Assembly: GCF_000092065.1 (NCBI RefSeq)
Contig: NC_009372.1
Span: 85,387 to 149,386, forward strand
Direction: 5' to 3'
DNA from: Ostreococcus lucimarinus CCE9901
Taxonomy: Eukaryota; Chlorophyta; Mamiellophyceae; Mamiellales; Bathycoccaceae
DNA length: 64,000 nucleotides
The notes below the pieces were generated by a model, which was not told the origin of the DNA, searched no databases, and was given only the letters and a program-made list of their open reading frames with translations. Positions within the stretch are counted from its first letter, which is position 1, and the number at the start of each line of letters is the position of its first letter. A program made the translations under genes and the position numbers. Shown piece after piece: positions 48,266-58,563 of this stretch.

Positions 48266-48622
48266 CGCACTGTCCTTGACGTCGATATCTCGCTCTAGGG
48301 TGTGGAATCTCACGTATACCGAAGTGCTATCAACGCCCGTTCCGTTGTTTCACGCGACGCCATATCCGCGCAGCAGCTTTAATGCGCATCCAAAGTTAAA
48401 GTTTCATAGTAGAGCGCATCGAGTTATCGTGAGCACCACTCGTCTTAGAGTACACCACGTGTCAACAAGTGCGGCGTGCCTCTCGATTTTGAAATTTCTG
48501 CGCAAACGAGGGCGCCTTTCGCTCGTTCGCATACTCGTTCCACTCCGCGACGCGTTCGATTTACAACGGCACGCTCATACACATAGACTCGGGTAAATCG
48601 CAGTGATTATGAGCTTTTCGAC
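48266..48622. promoter_or_regulatory. Divergent promoter between GT61- and GT90-like genes
   Basis: About 357 bases separate the two start codons. No gene is seen. The two transferases probably share control elements here, but no specific site was recognised. Confidence 0.4.
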
Positions 48623-49828
48623 ATGTCCACCGCAGCCATGAAAACCTCCGCACGTCGGCTCGGTTTGCGCGTGCTGTTGGCTTTTTGGTTGTTGAAGTTT
48701 GTATTGTCTTTGCAGTTCATAACACGCGGATGCGAGCGCTCGGTGAAGTATTTGAGCGAGATGTGGATGCGAGAAGATGCTTGGACGCACTGTCGGAACT
48801 GCTGCGGCGACGTGAGGGAACGAATGCTGAAGTTCAGTTCATTTGGCTTGGGTAAAGACGTCGCGTGTTTCACCATTCATCCGGAGGCGACTTCGCCGTC
48901 GTCGTACACCTTCGTCGCACGCAGGCGTGAACCGCTGAATCGTAGCTACTTTAAAAGTGCCCTGCGGTTTCTCCGAGACGTCGCTGTGGAACGGCGACAG
49001 AACCAAGGAGAACGAAGCGACGTGGCTCTACGACTCCTTTGGGTGATTGACGACGATGCCTCTATGCCGAGGGAGCTGAAACGGGAATTGAAATCCTTGA
49101 ACACTTTCATTCTGGCGCATTCTATCAATGTGGATTGTTTCACCGACGAATCAGTCGTGCTCGCGCCAAACTTCCACTTCATCAAGCGCGACGGGTTCAA
49201 ACCGTTGCTTCGGAATCTGCGTGAACGTGAGATTCCGTTTGATGAACGCAAATCCGACGTATTCTGGAGAGGCTCGACGTCTGGTATGTCAACAAAATGC
49301 GAAATAGAAGAACCCGCTCGCGTCGACGTGAACGAAAGGGTTACCGCGTGCGTTGAACTTCCGCGCGTGCGAGCGGTGCAATCATCCATAAATGTTCCTT
49401 GGCTCGACGTCGAGATCACGCGAAGGGTACAATCGTGTAAAGGACAAACAAATGTACGCATTAGCCCGCACGTATCGGAACAGCATTGGATCACGCACAA
49501 AGGTATCCTCGAAATCGATGGAAACGTCGACGCGTGGGGAAACCGTTGGCGCATGGAAAGCGGGAGCGTCCTGTTCCTCGTCAAGTCAAATTTCAAGCAC
49601 TATTACAGCGACAAGCTGGTAGATGGAGTACACTACATCGGAATATCTGGAGATTTGCACGATTTAGTGGAAAAAACGAAGATTGTGGCGAACACCGATG
49701 GCGAATCGCTAACGAAGTTGCGTGATATCACAGCAAATGCTCGCGCGTTGATGCAAGAATTTACGTACGAGCGCGTCGTCAAGGGCGTTTCCCATCGTCT
49801 GAATGAGCTAGCCTTAGGTATGGTATAG
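48623..49828 (+). CDS. GT90-like (CAP10/POGLUT type) glycosyltransferase
   Basis: The 401-residue protein has a signal anchor at about 15-31 (VLLAFWLLKFVLSLQF). KSDVFWRGSTSGMSTKC (about 210-226) is the FWRGS block of GT90, and HKGILEIDGNVDAWGNRWRM and VLFLVKSNFKHYYSDKLVDG with VHYIGISGDLHDLVEK give the donor-binding half. GT90 enzymes move glucose or xylose in animals (POGLUT) and xylose to capsule in Cryptococcus (CAP10). The gene is intact; a decayed copy of its end lies at 40999-41345. Confidence 0.8.
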   Translation: MSTAAMKTSARRLGLRVLLAFWLLKFVLSLQFITRGCERSVKYLSEMWMREDAWTHCRNCCGDVRERMLKFSSFGLGKDVACFTIHPEATSPSSYTFVARRREPLNRSYFKSALRFLRDVAVERRQNQGERSDVALRLLWVIDDDASMPRELKRELKSLNTFILAHSINVDCFTDESVVLAPNFHFIKRDGFKPLLRNLREREIPFDERKSDVFWRGSTSGMSTKCEIEEPARVDVNERVTACVELPRVRAVQSSINVPWLDVEITRRVQSCKGQTNVRISPHVSEQHWITHKGILEIDGNVDAWGNRWRMESGSVLFLVKSNFKHYYSDKLVDGVHYIGISGDLHDLVEKTKIVANTDGESLTKLRDITANARALMQEFTYERVVKGVSHRLNELALGMV

Positions 49829-49870
49829 TATTAAATATTACGATCTAGCGACAACTACTGCCGAATTCTT

Positions 49871-50093
49871 TCAGAGCGGCGAGTAAAACCATCGCGCGAA
49901 CCAAGCGCGAACATCTTGATCGTCAGCGCTATCGACAGAAATTTCCATATTAGTCGACGTTGGGTGCTCAAAGTTTGAACACGTGAAACCAAAATTGAGG
50001 TCCGGTAGAAAGTTGTGAAGCAAAGCGTTCTCGGCAAGTACACCATTTTCGAGCATCAGACTGAAATACGCCTGGAGATCGTACTCTGGCGGC
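49871..50093 (-). pseudogene. Fragment of the DLD-type glycosyltransferase gene
   Basis: The frame reads PPEYDLQAYFSLMLENGVLA, then LHNFLPDLNFGFTCSNFEHP and RAWFARWFYSPL, matching the intact protein at 51004 around residues 270-385 with an internal deletion. No start or catalytic part is present. Confidence 0.75.
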
Positions 50094-50119
50094 GTTCTTC
50101 ATAGACACCTCGAGGTGCG

Positions 50120-50540
50120 TCAATGCGTCAGAGCTTCCCAGGCCGACGCTGAGTAGAACGTTTGTTGCACATCTCTCACCGCACGGACGTCCAAGCGCGA
50201 GATGTCCCGGTAGAACATGGAATGCGCGTTCTTCACCGCGCCAACGTTGCAGTTCCTGATATCTCCGTTCAAGGTACTCTTGTACTGAAACAAATCGCGC
50301 GTGTCATCCACCGCGCTCACGTCCCAGTTCGCGATCGGCACGCTCGACGACGCGCTCCCGCCGACGTCGCCCCCGTGGCGTCGCCGCCGAGACAGTTAGC
50401 GTCGGCGATCGCGAATATCAGCGACCAATACGTCATGAACGGCGACACGTACCTGCTCGCCGAGCTCCACGCCGTGCGTGCCCCTTCCGCGCGCGTCGTC
50501 CCGACGACGCCCGCGCCCGTGGGCACCGTCCGCATCCTCG
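50120..50540 (-). pseudogene. DUF285 (BspA-like) surface-repeat gene fragment
   Basis: The frame from 50341 reads ANWDVSAVDDTRDLF, GDIRNCNVGAVKNAHSMFYR and SRLDVRAVRDVQQTF. This is three copies of the DUF285 repeat (WDVSxVxxMxxMF type), found in secreted surface proteins. Just upstream in another frame FMTYWSLIFAIADANCLGG looks like the lead-in of such proteins. A frame change between them and early truncation by the next fragment indicate decay. Confidence 0.55.
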
Positions 50541-51003
50541 TCCGCGAGAATCGCCGCCATTCGCGTTTCGACGCGTTCTCCTTCTTCGCGCGTCGCGCTC
50601 GCGCACCCGCGTCGTCGGCGTCGTAATCCCTCGTCGCACAGCGCGCGACGATCGGTGCCGCGCTCGGCGCGCGAACGACGCTCGCGCGCGCGCGGTTCTG
50701 GGGCTAAAGTTTCCACGTCGGTTTGGACGTTAGGCTCTCCCTCGAAGGTGCCATGGGTGTGTAGAGGGCGTTTGGGGCGCCGAAGGGGGATAACCGCCGT
50801 CACAAGGCGTGGGGACGTTCTCCGCGTCCGCTACGCACGACGCGCGCGAGATCATCTTCACCGCGCACCCGGATCGACGCACCGAGCGAGACGCGCGCCT
50901 CGCCGACACCCTCCTCTAAAACGGACCGCGACGGCTCTGTTTCGCGTGACGCTCCGCATTACGAGCGACCGCGTCCGCGGGGACGCGGCGCGCACGTCGC
51001 GTG
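50541..51003. other. GC-rich spacer
   Basis: The stretch is far richer in GC than its surroundings. All frames give Arg/Ala-rich products. It may be a leftover of a normal chromosome locus (the DUF285 gene) and also the promoter of the next gene. Confidence 0.4.
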
Positions 51004-53277
51004 ATGTTCGCGTGCGATGCGCGGGCGACTCTGCCCGCGCATCGAACGCAGCGGCGCGCGCGACGACGAGCGCTTCCGATAGTACTCGTCGCGCTGTGCG
51101 CGTGCTGGCTGTGCAGAGAGCGCACGCGCGAGCGCGCCCGAGAAAGCGATGATGTTGCACTCCAACGTAAAAAGTCGCGAGTGGTCGTCGAACCGTGCAT
51201 CGGAGGTCGGCTTGAAGCGTCGATAGCCGACGAACCGGAATCGATTCGCTTCGCTACGTTTGCCTTTGCGCGGAACGCTGGCAAAAGATGGAGCGTGGAA
51301 AGCACGAAGATAGCTTTGCGGCTCATGTACTCGTCGTTGGCGAGATCGCAAGCAAGGAAACCGCCGTGTTTACACGTGTACACGGACACGCCGGGCGTGA
51401 TTCCGCTCAAGACCACGTTTGGCACAGAGGTTGACGTAATCACGCACGCGTGCGACTCGCAGTCTTTTCCGCCAAACGCTTACACGAACGTCGGGCCGTG
51501 GGCGGCGCTTTCACGAGCGAAACTTGATGCTGTAGAACATTTAATGACGGTGTTCGGTGCGAGGGTGATATGGATCGATCTCGACACTCTCGTCTTCGTA
51601 GACTTGGGACAGACGTTCAGGCAAAGCTCGTCGTGGGTCGTGGGTTACCAAAGAGGCGCGCACTGCGAGGGAATAAGAGCATGTTTTCATTCCGCGCACT
51701 CTTCGGTTCGACCGGAATTCGACGCACTCGGAGATCTCTGGTCGCTCGATCGCGAAACAATAGCAAAGGTCAGAGACTTTGAACGGAGGAGGATTACGTC
51801 CAGCGCGAGGACGCCACCGAAATACGATTTACAAACGTATTACGGACAGATGCTCGAGGAAGAAATGTTATCGAGCGATGTGTTGCTGCACAAACTTTTG
51901 TCGAGTCATAACTTTGGTTTCTTTTGTTCCAACTTCATGCATCCGACGGTTGAAAACTTGGAACTTTCAATTGACGAGGAGGGGAATCTCGTCTGTCCTC
52001 GACGGCCGGATGTCAAAATGGGCGAACGCGTGGGCGCGATTTCGTTCACAGCCAAGACGTTTCAAAGTATGTTTTCCGCAGACGGCGATGTATTCGAAAA
52101 CATAGCGCATCCCGGAGCGCGACGATGGCTGCGCGACTGGTTTTATGGTCCTATCGCTAGAGGGAGCAACGGCTCGGCGCGCCCCGGCGTCGACAAAAAC
52201 GTCGATTCAAAGCCGAAGACTGATCACGAGCGAATGGTTTTCACGCCAATGAAGCCATCGAGCGATAGGTACGACGACACAGATATCGTTTCAGTTAAGC
52301 GATGGTACGGTCGGCTCGGCAATAGGGTACGGATATTTGCGATGATGCTCGAGGACGCGCTGGTCCGCGGTTGTCACGTGCGCATACTCGACGACATACT
52401 ACCGGGATGGAGATCAGAAAATACGTTTTTCGCAAACAAACAGATCGATGGTGTGCGGAATAAGCGTGCTGCGAAGAAGTGTCAGAAACTGAGCGGGCGT
52501 CGCTGGTACGATACGTACCTCAAATCGAAAGATGCGCTTCGTCAACAGAACGGTTTTGCAGACGACCGAATGTCTATACCAGACGGGTCTGTCGTAACCA
52601 ATGCTATCTCGCGTTACTTTGAAACGAACGTGACGCACGCGTTTGGTCGTGCCTGCGAGAGTGTCGGCGATGATGTGCTCGCGGTGCACGTGCGCGCGGG
52701 AGACATCGTCAGCGGCTCCTACAGTCGTTGGACGGGTCATTTCGTTGCGAAAGAGCCGTCAAAGCACACGACGTACGGACCTTTTCCGACGTCGTACTAC
52801 GCGAGCGTGCAGAGTTACGCTTCGGAATCGGCATTACAAGTGCGAGTTTTCTGCGAAGACTTGAACAATCCAACGTGTATGTTTTTTCAACAGCTCGCCG
52901 CGGTACTTCCAAACGTCACCATGAGACTTGGACGGGACTTGATTTCTGACTTGGTGGAGTTTAACTGCGCCGCTCGCGTAGCGTTTTCGTACGGCTCGTT
53001 TCGAGATGCGCTAGTTCTAAGAAATCGTCCTTTACGAACGCACGACTTTTTCTTTGACAGAAATGAAGCCGAGACTACGTGCTCGCGCGCGTCGCGTGGA
53101 TCGAGCGCGCGACACCGCCGGTATTTCTTCGCGTTGAAAAGCGACGAAATAGAGTATCAAAAATGGATTCGCCGGAATAACTGGCGCAACACGGCGAGGC
53201 AGCGCCACTTGGTTGACAAACACTATCAAATTGGTTTCGTTGAATGCGAGAACCGTGGAAAGGATTTCTTCGGGTAG
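51004..53277 (+). CDS. Fusion: DLD-type GT-A glycosyltransferase plus fucosyltransferase-like domain
   Basis: The ATG at 51004 gives 757 residues. A signal anchor is at about 25-38 (LPIVLVALCACWLC). The first domain (about 80-385) has SIRFATFAFARNAGKRW, LDAVEHLMTVFGARVIWIDL with DLD at 192-194, and SSHNFGFFCSNFMHPTVENL, a GT-A fold with a metal-binding DxD. After a short linker the second domain (about 410-690) has VKRWYGRLGNRVRIFAMMLE (LGNRxxxFA, start of fucosyltransferase fold), VLAVHVRAGDIVSG (HxRxGD donor motif) and EFNCAARVAFSYGSFRDALV (late donor loop). It could add two successive sugars. A fragment of a paralogue lies just upstream on the other strand. Confidence 0.8.
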   Translation: MFACDARATLPAHRTQRRARRRALPIVLVALCACWLCRERTRERARESDDVALQRKKSRVVVEPCIGGRLEASIADEPESIRFATFAFARNAGKRWSVESTKIALRLMYSSLARSQARKPPCLHVYTDTPGVIPLKTTFGTEVDVITHACDSQSFPPNAYTNVGPWAALSRAKLDAVEHLMTVFGARVIWIDLDTLVFVDLGQTFRQSSSWVVGYQRGAHCEGIRACFHSAHSSVRPEFDALGDLWSLDRETIAKVRDFERRRITSSARTPPKYDLQTYYGQMLEEEMLSSDVLLHKLLSSHNFGFFCSNFMHPTVENLELSIDEEGNLVCPRRPDVKMGERVGAISFTAKTFQSMFSADGDVFENIAHPGARRWLRDWFYGPIARGSNGSARPGVDKNVDSKPKTDHERMVFTPMKPSSDRYDDTDIVSVKRWYGRLGNRVRIFAMMLEDALVRGCHVRILDDILPGWRSENTFFANKQIDGVRNKRAAKKCQKLSGRRWYDTYLKSKDALRQQNGFADDRMSIPDGSVVTNAISRYFETNVTHAFGRACESVGDDVLAVHVRAGDIVSGSYSRWTGHFVAKEPSKHTTYGPFPTSYYASVQSYASESALQVRVFCEDLNNPTCMFFQQLAAVLPNVTMRLGRDLISDLVEFNCAARVAFSYGSFRDALVLRNRPLRTHDFFFDRNEAETTCSRASRGSSARHRRYFFALKSDEIEYQKWIRRNNWRNTARQRHLVDKHYQIGFVECENRGKDFFG

Positions 53278-53315
53278 GCTGAGAGCGGTTGCATCGGCTC
53301 AAAGTGGCATAGTGC

Positions 53316-53660
53316 TTGAAACTAATTAAGCGTCTTGTGTCTGTCAGTCATAACCACCTTTGCGAGAGGCGATTGTCCGTCATGGTCGTCGGTTCAGCCG
53401 TGCATAGGAATCATTTTAGCGATAGCAAAGGGAGCGAATGGTACACGATCAAGGTGGTCGAGCTTCTCACGCGACGCGGCCACGACATCGTGCAGCGGCT
53501 GAGCGCGCTCCCGGATGACGATTTCGTCTATCTGGCGAACGCGCGGTACTTTTTTCCCACTGGCGGCGGGTACGGAGGACAGGCGAGCATTTGCGTCGAA
53601 AGACTCGGTGGAACGTCGAGCTGGTGGCGCTGGTTTCGTCATCGAAAAGTTGAGCGCTGA
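53316..53660 (+). pseudogene. C-terminal glycosyltransferase-like fragment
   Basis: The frame contains SDSKGSEWYTIKVVELLTRR, DDDFVYLANARYFFPTGGGY and GGQAS. The (D)FxYLANAxYFxPxGGGY stretch looks like the late loop of fucosyltransferase-like proteins where GGG binds donor phosphate. The first ATG is at 53382. About 100 residues without a catalytic start make it a probable remnant of a longer gene. Confidence 0.45.
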
Positions 53661-53705
53661 CTCGAAAGGACGTGCCCAGTGATTTACAAGAGTGTCTATC
53701 ACTTA

Positions 53706-54743
53706 CTACGAGTTTAGGGAATTTTCCACGCCCTCAATACCACCATCGAAGCGAATGAATGCGAATTCGACGCACATTTTGTGCAATAGTGAATACTTGA
53801 TATTCGGCTCTTTGTGGAAAATGTAAAAGTTTTCGTCGTGAAGGCGTCGGAAGAAACGTTTCGCCACCGGCTCGCGCAAAGGGTCGAGCGCGCCGCGGCC
53901 GAAAAGTTGATCGCCGACGATCAGAGAGAGCCACGATTGATGTACTTCTTTCAAGTTCGAGTCAATCGTGCCCGCGTGTATTTCCACGAGCATTTCATCG
54001 ACGCGCACGTCGGCGTCGATCCAGCTGCCGTAAGTGCTCCATTCGCAGCCTTCGCAGTCAATTTTTAATACGTCTATCGTCCTTCCTTTGTGACCGAGCG
54101 CGACGACGACGTCGGCTAAACTTTTCAAATCGCTCCCATCGGGTTCGCGCGCGCCTCCTAATCCCCATGGTTGAAAGTGGACACCGCACGGTTTGTTTCG
54201 CGGGTTCGACACCGTGTGATCGAACACGTGTATTTCGCACGCGCTCGACACGTCCCGCATGATCGCTTCTTCGAAACTAAAGTCATCGAAACTTCCGACG
54301 CTATATATCAAACCGTCCGCCCCCCGCGCGCGCAGACGGTTCGGGTCGCACAAACACTTCCCACCCTCGCCAGCTGGACCGACGCGCTCTTCGCGCGCGC
54401 ACGTCACGGCGGGCTCCACGTTGTCTTGGTACCAACCGTCGGCTCTCTGCGTACCTCCGCGCGAGACGGTGTCGAAGAGCGCGTAGCGCTTGAGCTTATC
54501 GGCGTTGATCGCGTTGATCGCGCGATCGAAGGCGGCGTCGACGTCTTTTGCGATCGGCGCCGTCGAACGCGTCGGCTTCGGTTGTGCGCACGAGTGCTGT
54601 TCTTCGACCCGAGCACGCACGGGTTTGGCGAGGTGATACCGTGTGAACAGGGTGAAACACGCCGCGAAAAGCAGCAACGCGCTGATTTCTCGCGCGCGCT
54701 TCGATCGTGCGAGGACGGAGCCGTTCGAAGCGAGACGAATCAT
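53706..54743 (-). CDS. METTL24-like methyltransferase-domain protein
   Basis: The 345-residue product has a signal anchor at about 20-38 (ISALLLFAACFTLFTRYHL). The domain has LIYSVGSFDDFSFEEAIMRD, EIHVFDHTVSNP, VHFQPWGLGG, and DVLKIDCEGCEWSTYGSWID, the DxEGxEW core of METTL24-type proteins (Methyltransf_21/24), relatives of FkbM. ADVRVDEMLVEIH follows. It probably O-methylates sugars in the Golgi. Composition is more GC-rich than neighbours. Confidence 0.75.
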   Translation of the reverse strand: MIRLASNGSVLARSKRAREISALLLFAACFTLFTRYHLAKPVRARVEEQHSCAQPKPTRSTAPIAKDVDAAFDRAINAINADKLKRYALFDTVSRGGTQRADGWYQDNVEPAVTCAREERVGPAGEGGKCLCDPNRLRARGADGLIYSVGSFDDFSFEEAIMRDVSSACEIHVFDHTVSNPRNKPCGVHFQPWGLGGAREPDGSDLKSLADVVVALGHKGRTIDVLKIDCEGCEWSTYGSWIDADVRVDEMLVEIHAGTIDSNLKEVHQSWLSLIVGDQLFGRGALDPLREPVAKRFFRRLHDENFYIFHKEPNIKYSLLHKMCVEFAFIRFDGGIEGVENSLNS

Positions 54744-54900
54744 GAAACGAACGACGAATACTGCGGGAAGAGAAGTGAGGTGAGTGATTACGCACGTGAC
54801 GAGAATGATACACTATGATGCGATTTCGAGACTACATCACTACACGTTGAGCTAGAATCTACGTACGATCGATCGCGCCAAATGGTTTCCACCGACTTCT

Positions 54901-55779
54901 TCACGACGCATAAATGTCCCCTCCCCGCGACATTTCGCTGTAGTGCTTCGTCGCTCGAGGCAGCTTAAAGTGCAACAACACCTCCTCGTCTGTGCGCACG
55001 TCCGCGACGCGTCGACTCGCCGCGCTCAACGCGTCTCTATGTTGCACGCGCCAACGGAACTCGATCGAATCTCCATCCGCGATGCTTTCGTAGAGCAACG
55101 CGGGCCCGGTGTAGTACAACGAATGATAAAAGTGTTGTCGGTCGGCGACGTTCGCGGCGATTTTGTCCATCGCGCGCGCGAAAACATCCAACCCGGGGAC
55201 CGCCACCATGAACGCGTTCCACACTTGTTTCGGCCCGCCCGCGAGTTTGTACACGCGTCTGTCGTACACGAACAACGCGTCGTGGCGCATATCGTGGGTC
55301 AATTCGTCGAGAGACTTCACCAGTAAAATGTCATCGTCCATCCAAGCGCCGCCTTCGGTGTACAGAATGCAGTACCGCAACAAATCAGCCTTGAACGCGA
55401 GTGGTTTTAGTGCTCTGTACGCGCGTAAATATTTTTTGCAGTTCGTTTCTATATACTCGGCTCCGCCGTACACGTCGTACGTCTTCAACGTCCACGTCGG
55501 GTTGAGTCGCGTGGTGATTTTTAACGGGAACGACGAATCGTTCGGTAACGTCAGGGTGTGCAACTTGCGAGGTAAAGGCTTTGTGTCAGTCGTCGTTGTC
55601 CATAACACCGGTACTGGTACGTCGTTCCAATGACTTTGTAAACCTCGCCAAAATGCTTGAAGCAAAAGTATACTTGCTATGGTGACGAATAGTACGAACG
55701 CGAACGTTCGTGTAGTCTTGCGACGAATATAGCGTGAGACGATGGTAAACGACTCGTTCCAAATGCCTTCGCCTTTCAT
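54901..55779 (-). CDS. GT32-like (OCH1 type) glycosyltransferase
   Basis: The 292-residue protein has a signal anchor at about 24-42 (RTFAFVLFVTIASILLLQAF). RLNPTWTLKTYD and ALKPLAFKADLLRYCILYTE followed by GGAWMDDDILL match the DXD domain of GT32 (FKADLLRYxxLYxxGGxYxDxD), the family of OCH1 mannosyltransferases and alpha-1,4 galactosyl/GlcNAc transferases. TGPALLYES is a further block. A copia LTR lies only 105 bases upstream of the start codon, so this gene may use LTR-borne signals. Confidence 0.85.
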   Translation of the reverse strand: MKGEGIWNESFTIVSRYIRRKTTRTFAFVLFVTIASILLLQAFWRGLQSHWNDVPVPVLWTTTTDTKPLPRKLHTLTLPNDSSFPLKITTRLNPTWTLKTYDVYGGAEYIETNCKKYLRAYRALKPLAFKADLLRYCILYTEGGAWMDDDILLVKSLDELTHDMRHDALFVYDRRVYKLAGGPKQVWNAFMVAVPGLDVFARAMDKIAANVADRQHFYHSLYYTGPALLYESIADGDSIEFRWRVQHRDALSAASRRVADVRTDEEVLLHFKLPRATKHYSEMSRGGDIYAS

Positions 55780-55884
55780 ATCTCGCGAGGAGAAATTTGT
55801 GACGAAGAAGCCCTCGTTCGCGCGAAACGTTTCGTTCAGAGTGTTGCGGAATCCGCCGGCTTGCCTTATTAAAGGCTCGTTACA

Positions 55885-56059
55885 TGCGAGCTATACCTTA
55901 TATGATTGTGAGCAATCGGGCCTAGTGCGTCGATAAGTGATGATGATTACAAGGAGCTATGATTGATTAGTTCATTAATGAGTGTTAACTCGTCAATTAG
56001 TCATCCTAGGTTAACTAGGGGAAGCTATACTTCATACTTTACTCTTCAGATTTCTAACA
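55885..56059 (-). mobile_element. 3' LTR of a rearranged copia element
   Basis: The 175-bp LTR runs TGTTAGAAATCTG...ATAGCTCGCA on the minus strand. The purine-rich AAGCTAAGGAGGTG just before it is the likely polypurine tract. The neighbouring host bases are TTACA; no matching duplication is found on the other side because the element is rearranged. Confidence 0.85.
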
Positions 56060-56092
56060 CACCTCCTTAGCTTTCTCTAGTCTGAGGGCTTA

Positions 56093-57944
56093 TCAATCAA
56101 TACCTTTGAAAGGTTGGATTTCCTCACTTTCGACCTTCTCGAGATATTCTTGAAATGTGTGCAGAGCGTCACTCTTCACCATACCTTCACTCAACCTCTG
56201 GTTGATGAAGTCTCGTATGTCCTTTGAAGATATATGACTTAACATTACGTTGAAGTGATTAGAACACTCGTGAACGTCTGTTGTACCTGAAAAGTTCTTC
56301 TTGTTCGGCAATATCTTTGTCAACATATCGGCTAGATTGTATGACGATCCGATGTTGAATGGCTGTATAATCCCTTCTCTGTGAGCATAATGTTGGAGCC
56401 AAGCGTATCTTATTTCCATATGCTTGTTTGACTTTGACGACATCGTCTCCATCGCTTGTCGAATGGCTGTCGTGTTGTCACAAAACAATGGTACCCTGGA
56501 AAGTTTGAACCCAAGTTCTCTAAGTAACAAGATTTGAAAGAATAAATCTTTCGCGGCTTCATACATTGCCATAAACTCTGCTTGCGCTGAACTCGTGGCT
56601 GGTATTCCTTGCAGTTTGCTCTTCCAATTGGTAGGGCCGCATGAAAAAGATATATACCCCGATGTGGATTTTCTTCCGCATCTATCTTTCGAATTTAAGG
56701 ATAACTTTTGGCCTGCCCAATCCGAGTCTGTAAATCCTGCAAGTCTCACTATACCATTGCATTCAGCACCGTTGTAGGTTAATGGAATATTGGGGTTCCT
56801 CTTGAGATATCCAACTGCTCTGCATAGAGCGCTAAATTGTTTATGCGTTGGGTTACTTGCTACTCTTCCAGCTAGGCTGCATACCACAGCAAGATCCGGG
56901 CGAGTAGCTGTATTGAACCAATTCAGACTTCCCAACACTTGTTGATATGTTGTCCGTTTCATCCTGTCTACTGCATCTGTGTCATCCTCCTTGGCGAGAA
57001 CAAACATATCTGATGGTAGTAACGGTGAATCGCGAGCATTGATGTCTTGCACTGGGCATTTTGCTAGGAATTGCGCAATCGAATATTCTTGGCTCAGTGT
57101 GTAGCAGTGCTTCTCTAATCTGTGCATATTAATGCCGTTATACACTTTGCACTGTTCAAATTGCGATACTTTGTAGGTGTCTGAAAACTCGGTGTGGAAA
57201 CGTTCAACTTTTTCATTGTCCTGAGCCAATATTAGGAGATCATCCACCAAGACTGAAATGATCAGAAATGGTTTACCATGATTCATCTTAACAAATAAGC
57301 AGCTATCTTTGGCTAGTTGGGTTAAACCAATAGACCTTAGTGTCTTGGTTACATGAAGATACCAACATCTTCCAGCTTGCTTTGTTCCATATAGAGGTCT
57401 CTTTAATTTGTAGACTACTCCTTTCGGAAGCGGATGAGATCGTGGTGCTTTGATGAATATATCATCTAAAAGCTCTCCTTGAGTATAAGCTTGGGATACA
57501 TCTATCGTAAAGATGTCCCATCCTAAGATTGCCGCAATATTGATGAGTATCCTAAACGTGGTCATGGAAGCAACAGCACTAAATGTGTCGTGGTAGTCCT
57601 TCAACCAAACTTGGGTGAATCCTTGCACTACCAATCTAGACTTAAGGGAACCATCTGGTTTTACCTTATCTACCCATTTGGATCCACAAATATTTGCATC
57701 TCCGGCTTCATCAATACTGACCTCCATTAATGTGGTTTCGAGCAATCCATTGAGCTCTTTTGCTCTGCTCTCTGAGAAATCCACACTTGACTCATCAATA
57801 ATTTTACCGTATTCTTCGCCTTTTGCGACGGCTGTGGCTAGCACACTGTGTGCTGCCCTATTTGTCGAATCAGCGTTATTTAGCGCAGGATTCAATTTTA
57901 CCGTTTTATCGCCATAACTCCCGCCCTGAAGCTGGATATGCGAA
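56093..57944 (-). mobile_element. Ty1/copia reverse transcriptase and RNase H region, 5'-truncated
   Basis: The minus-strand frame is open throughout (the ORF runs on to 58015 only by reading through the inverted arm). It has a copia reverse transcriptase: SKWVDKVKPDGSLKSRLVVQ, GWDIFTIDVSQAYTQGEL, LKRPLYGTKQAGRCW and ISVLVDDLLI (catalytic VDD). The RNase H part follows: GSLNWFNTATRPDLA, GFTDSDWAG, STSGYISF, FMAMYEAAKDLFFQILLLRE and LADMLTKILPNKK. Gag, protease and integrase are missing. No stops or shifts are seen, so the copy is young, but it cannot move on its own. Confidence 0.9.
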
Positions 57945-58563
57945 TACTTAGAGAACTTGGGTTCAAACTTTCCAGGGTACCATTGTTTTGTGACAACACG
58001 ACAGCCATTCGACAAGCGATGGAGACGATGTCGTCAAAGTCAAACAAGCATATGGAAATAAGATACGCTTGGCTCCAACATTATGCTCACAGAGAAGGGA
58101 TTATACAGCCATTCAACATCGGATCGTCATACAATCTAGCCGATATGTTGACAAAGATATTGCCGAACAAGAAGAACTTTTCAGGTACAACAGACGTTCA
58201 CGAGTGTTCTAATCACTTCAACGTAATGTTAAGTCATATATCTTCAAAGGACATACGAGACTTCATCAACCAGAGGTTGAGTGAAGGTATGGTGAAGAGT
58301 GACGCTCTGCACACATTTCAAGAATATCTCGAGAAGGTCGAAAGTGAGGAAATCCAACCTTTCAAAGGTATTGATTGATAAGCCCTCAGACTAGAGAAAG
58401 CTAAGGAGGTGTGTTAGAAATCTGAAGAGTAAAGTATGAAGTATAGCTTCCCCTAGTTAACCTAGGATGACTAATTGACGAGTTAACACTCATTAATGAA
58501 CTAATCAATCATAGCTCCTTGTAATCATCATCACTTATCGACGCACTAGGCCCGATTGCTCAC
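57945..58563 (+). repeat. Inverted copy of the copia 3' end and LTR
   Basis: This 619-bp arm is the reverse complement of 55908-56526, apparently without mismatch over the coding part. It repeats the last ~140 codons of RNase H, the polypurine tract and an LTR (58412-58563) that lacks its last ~23 bases. The arms are separated by 1.4 kb of unique reverse transcriptase sequence. Confidence 0.9.

Noticed and set aside
57945-58378. Separate protein-coding gene on the plus strand
   Set aside because: It is an inverted copy of the RNase H end of the copia element and has no start of its own.
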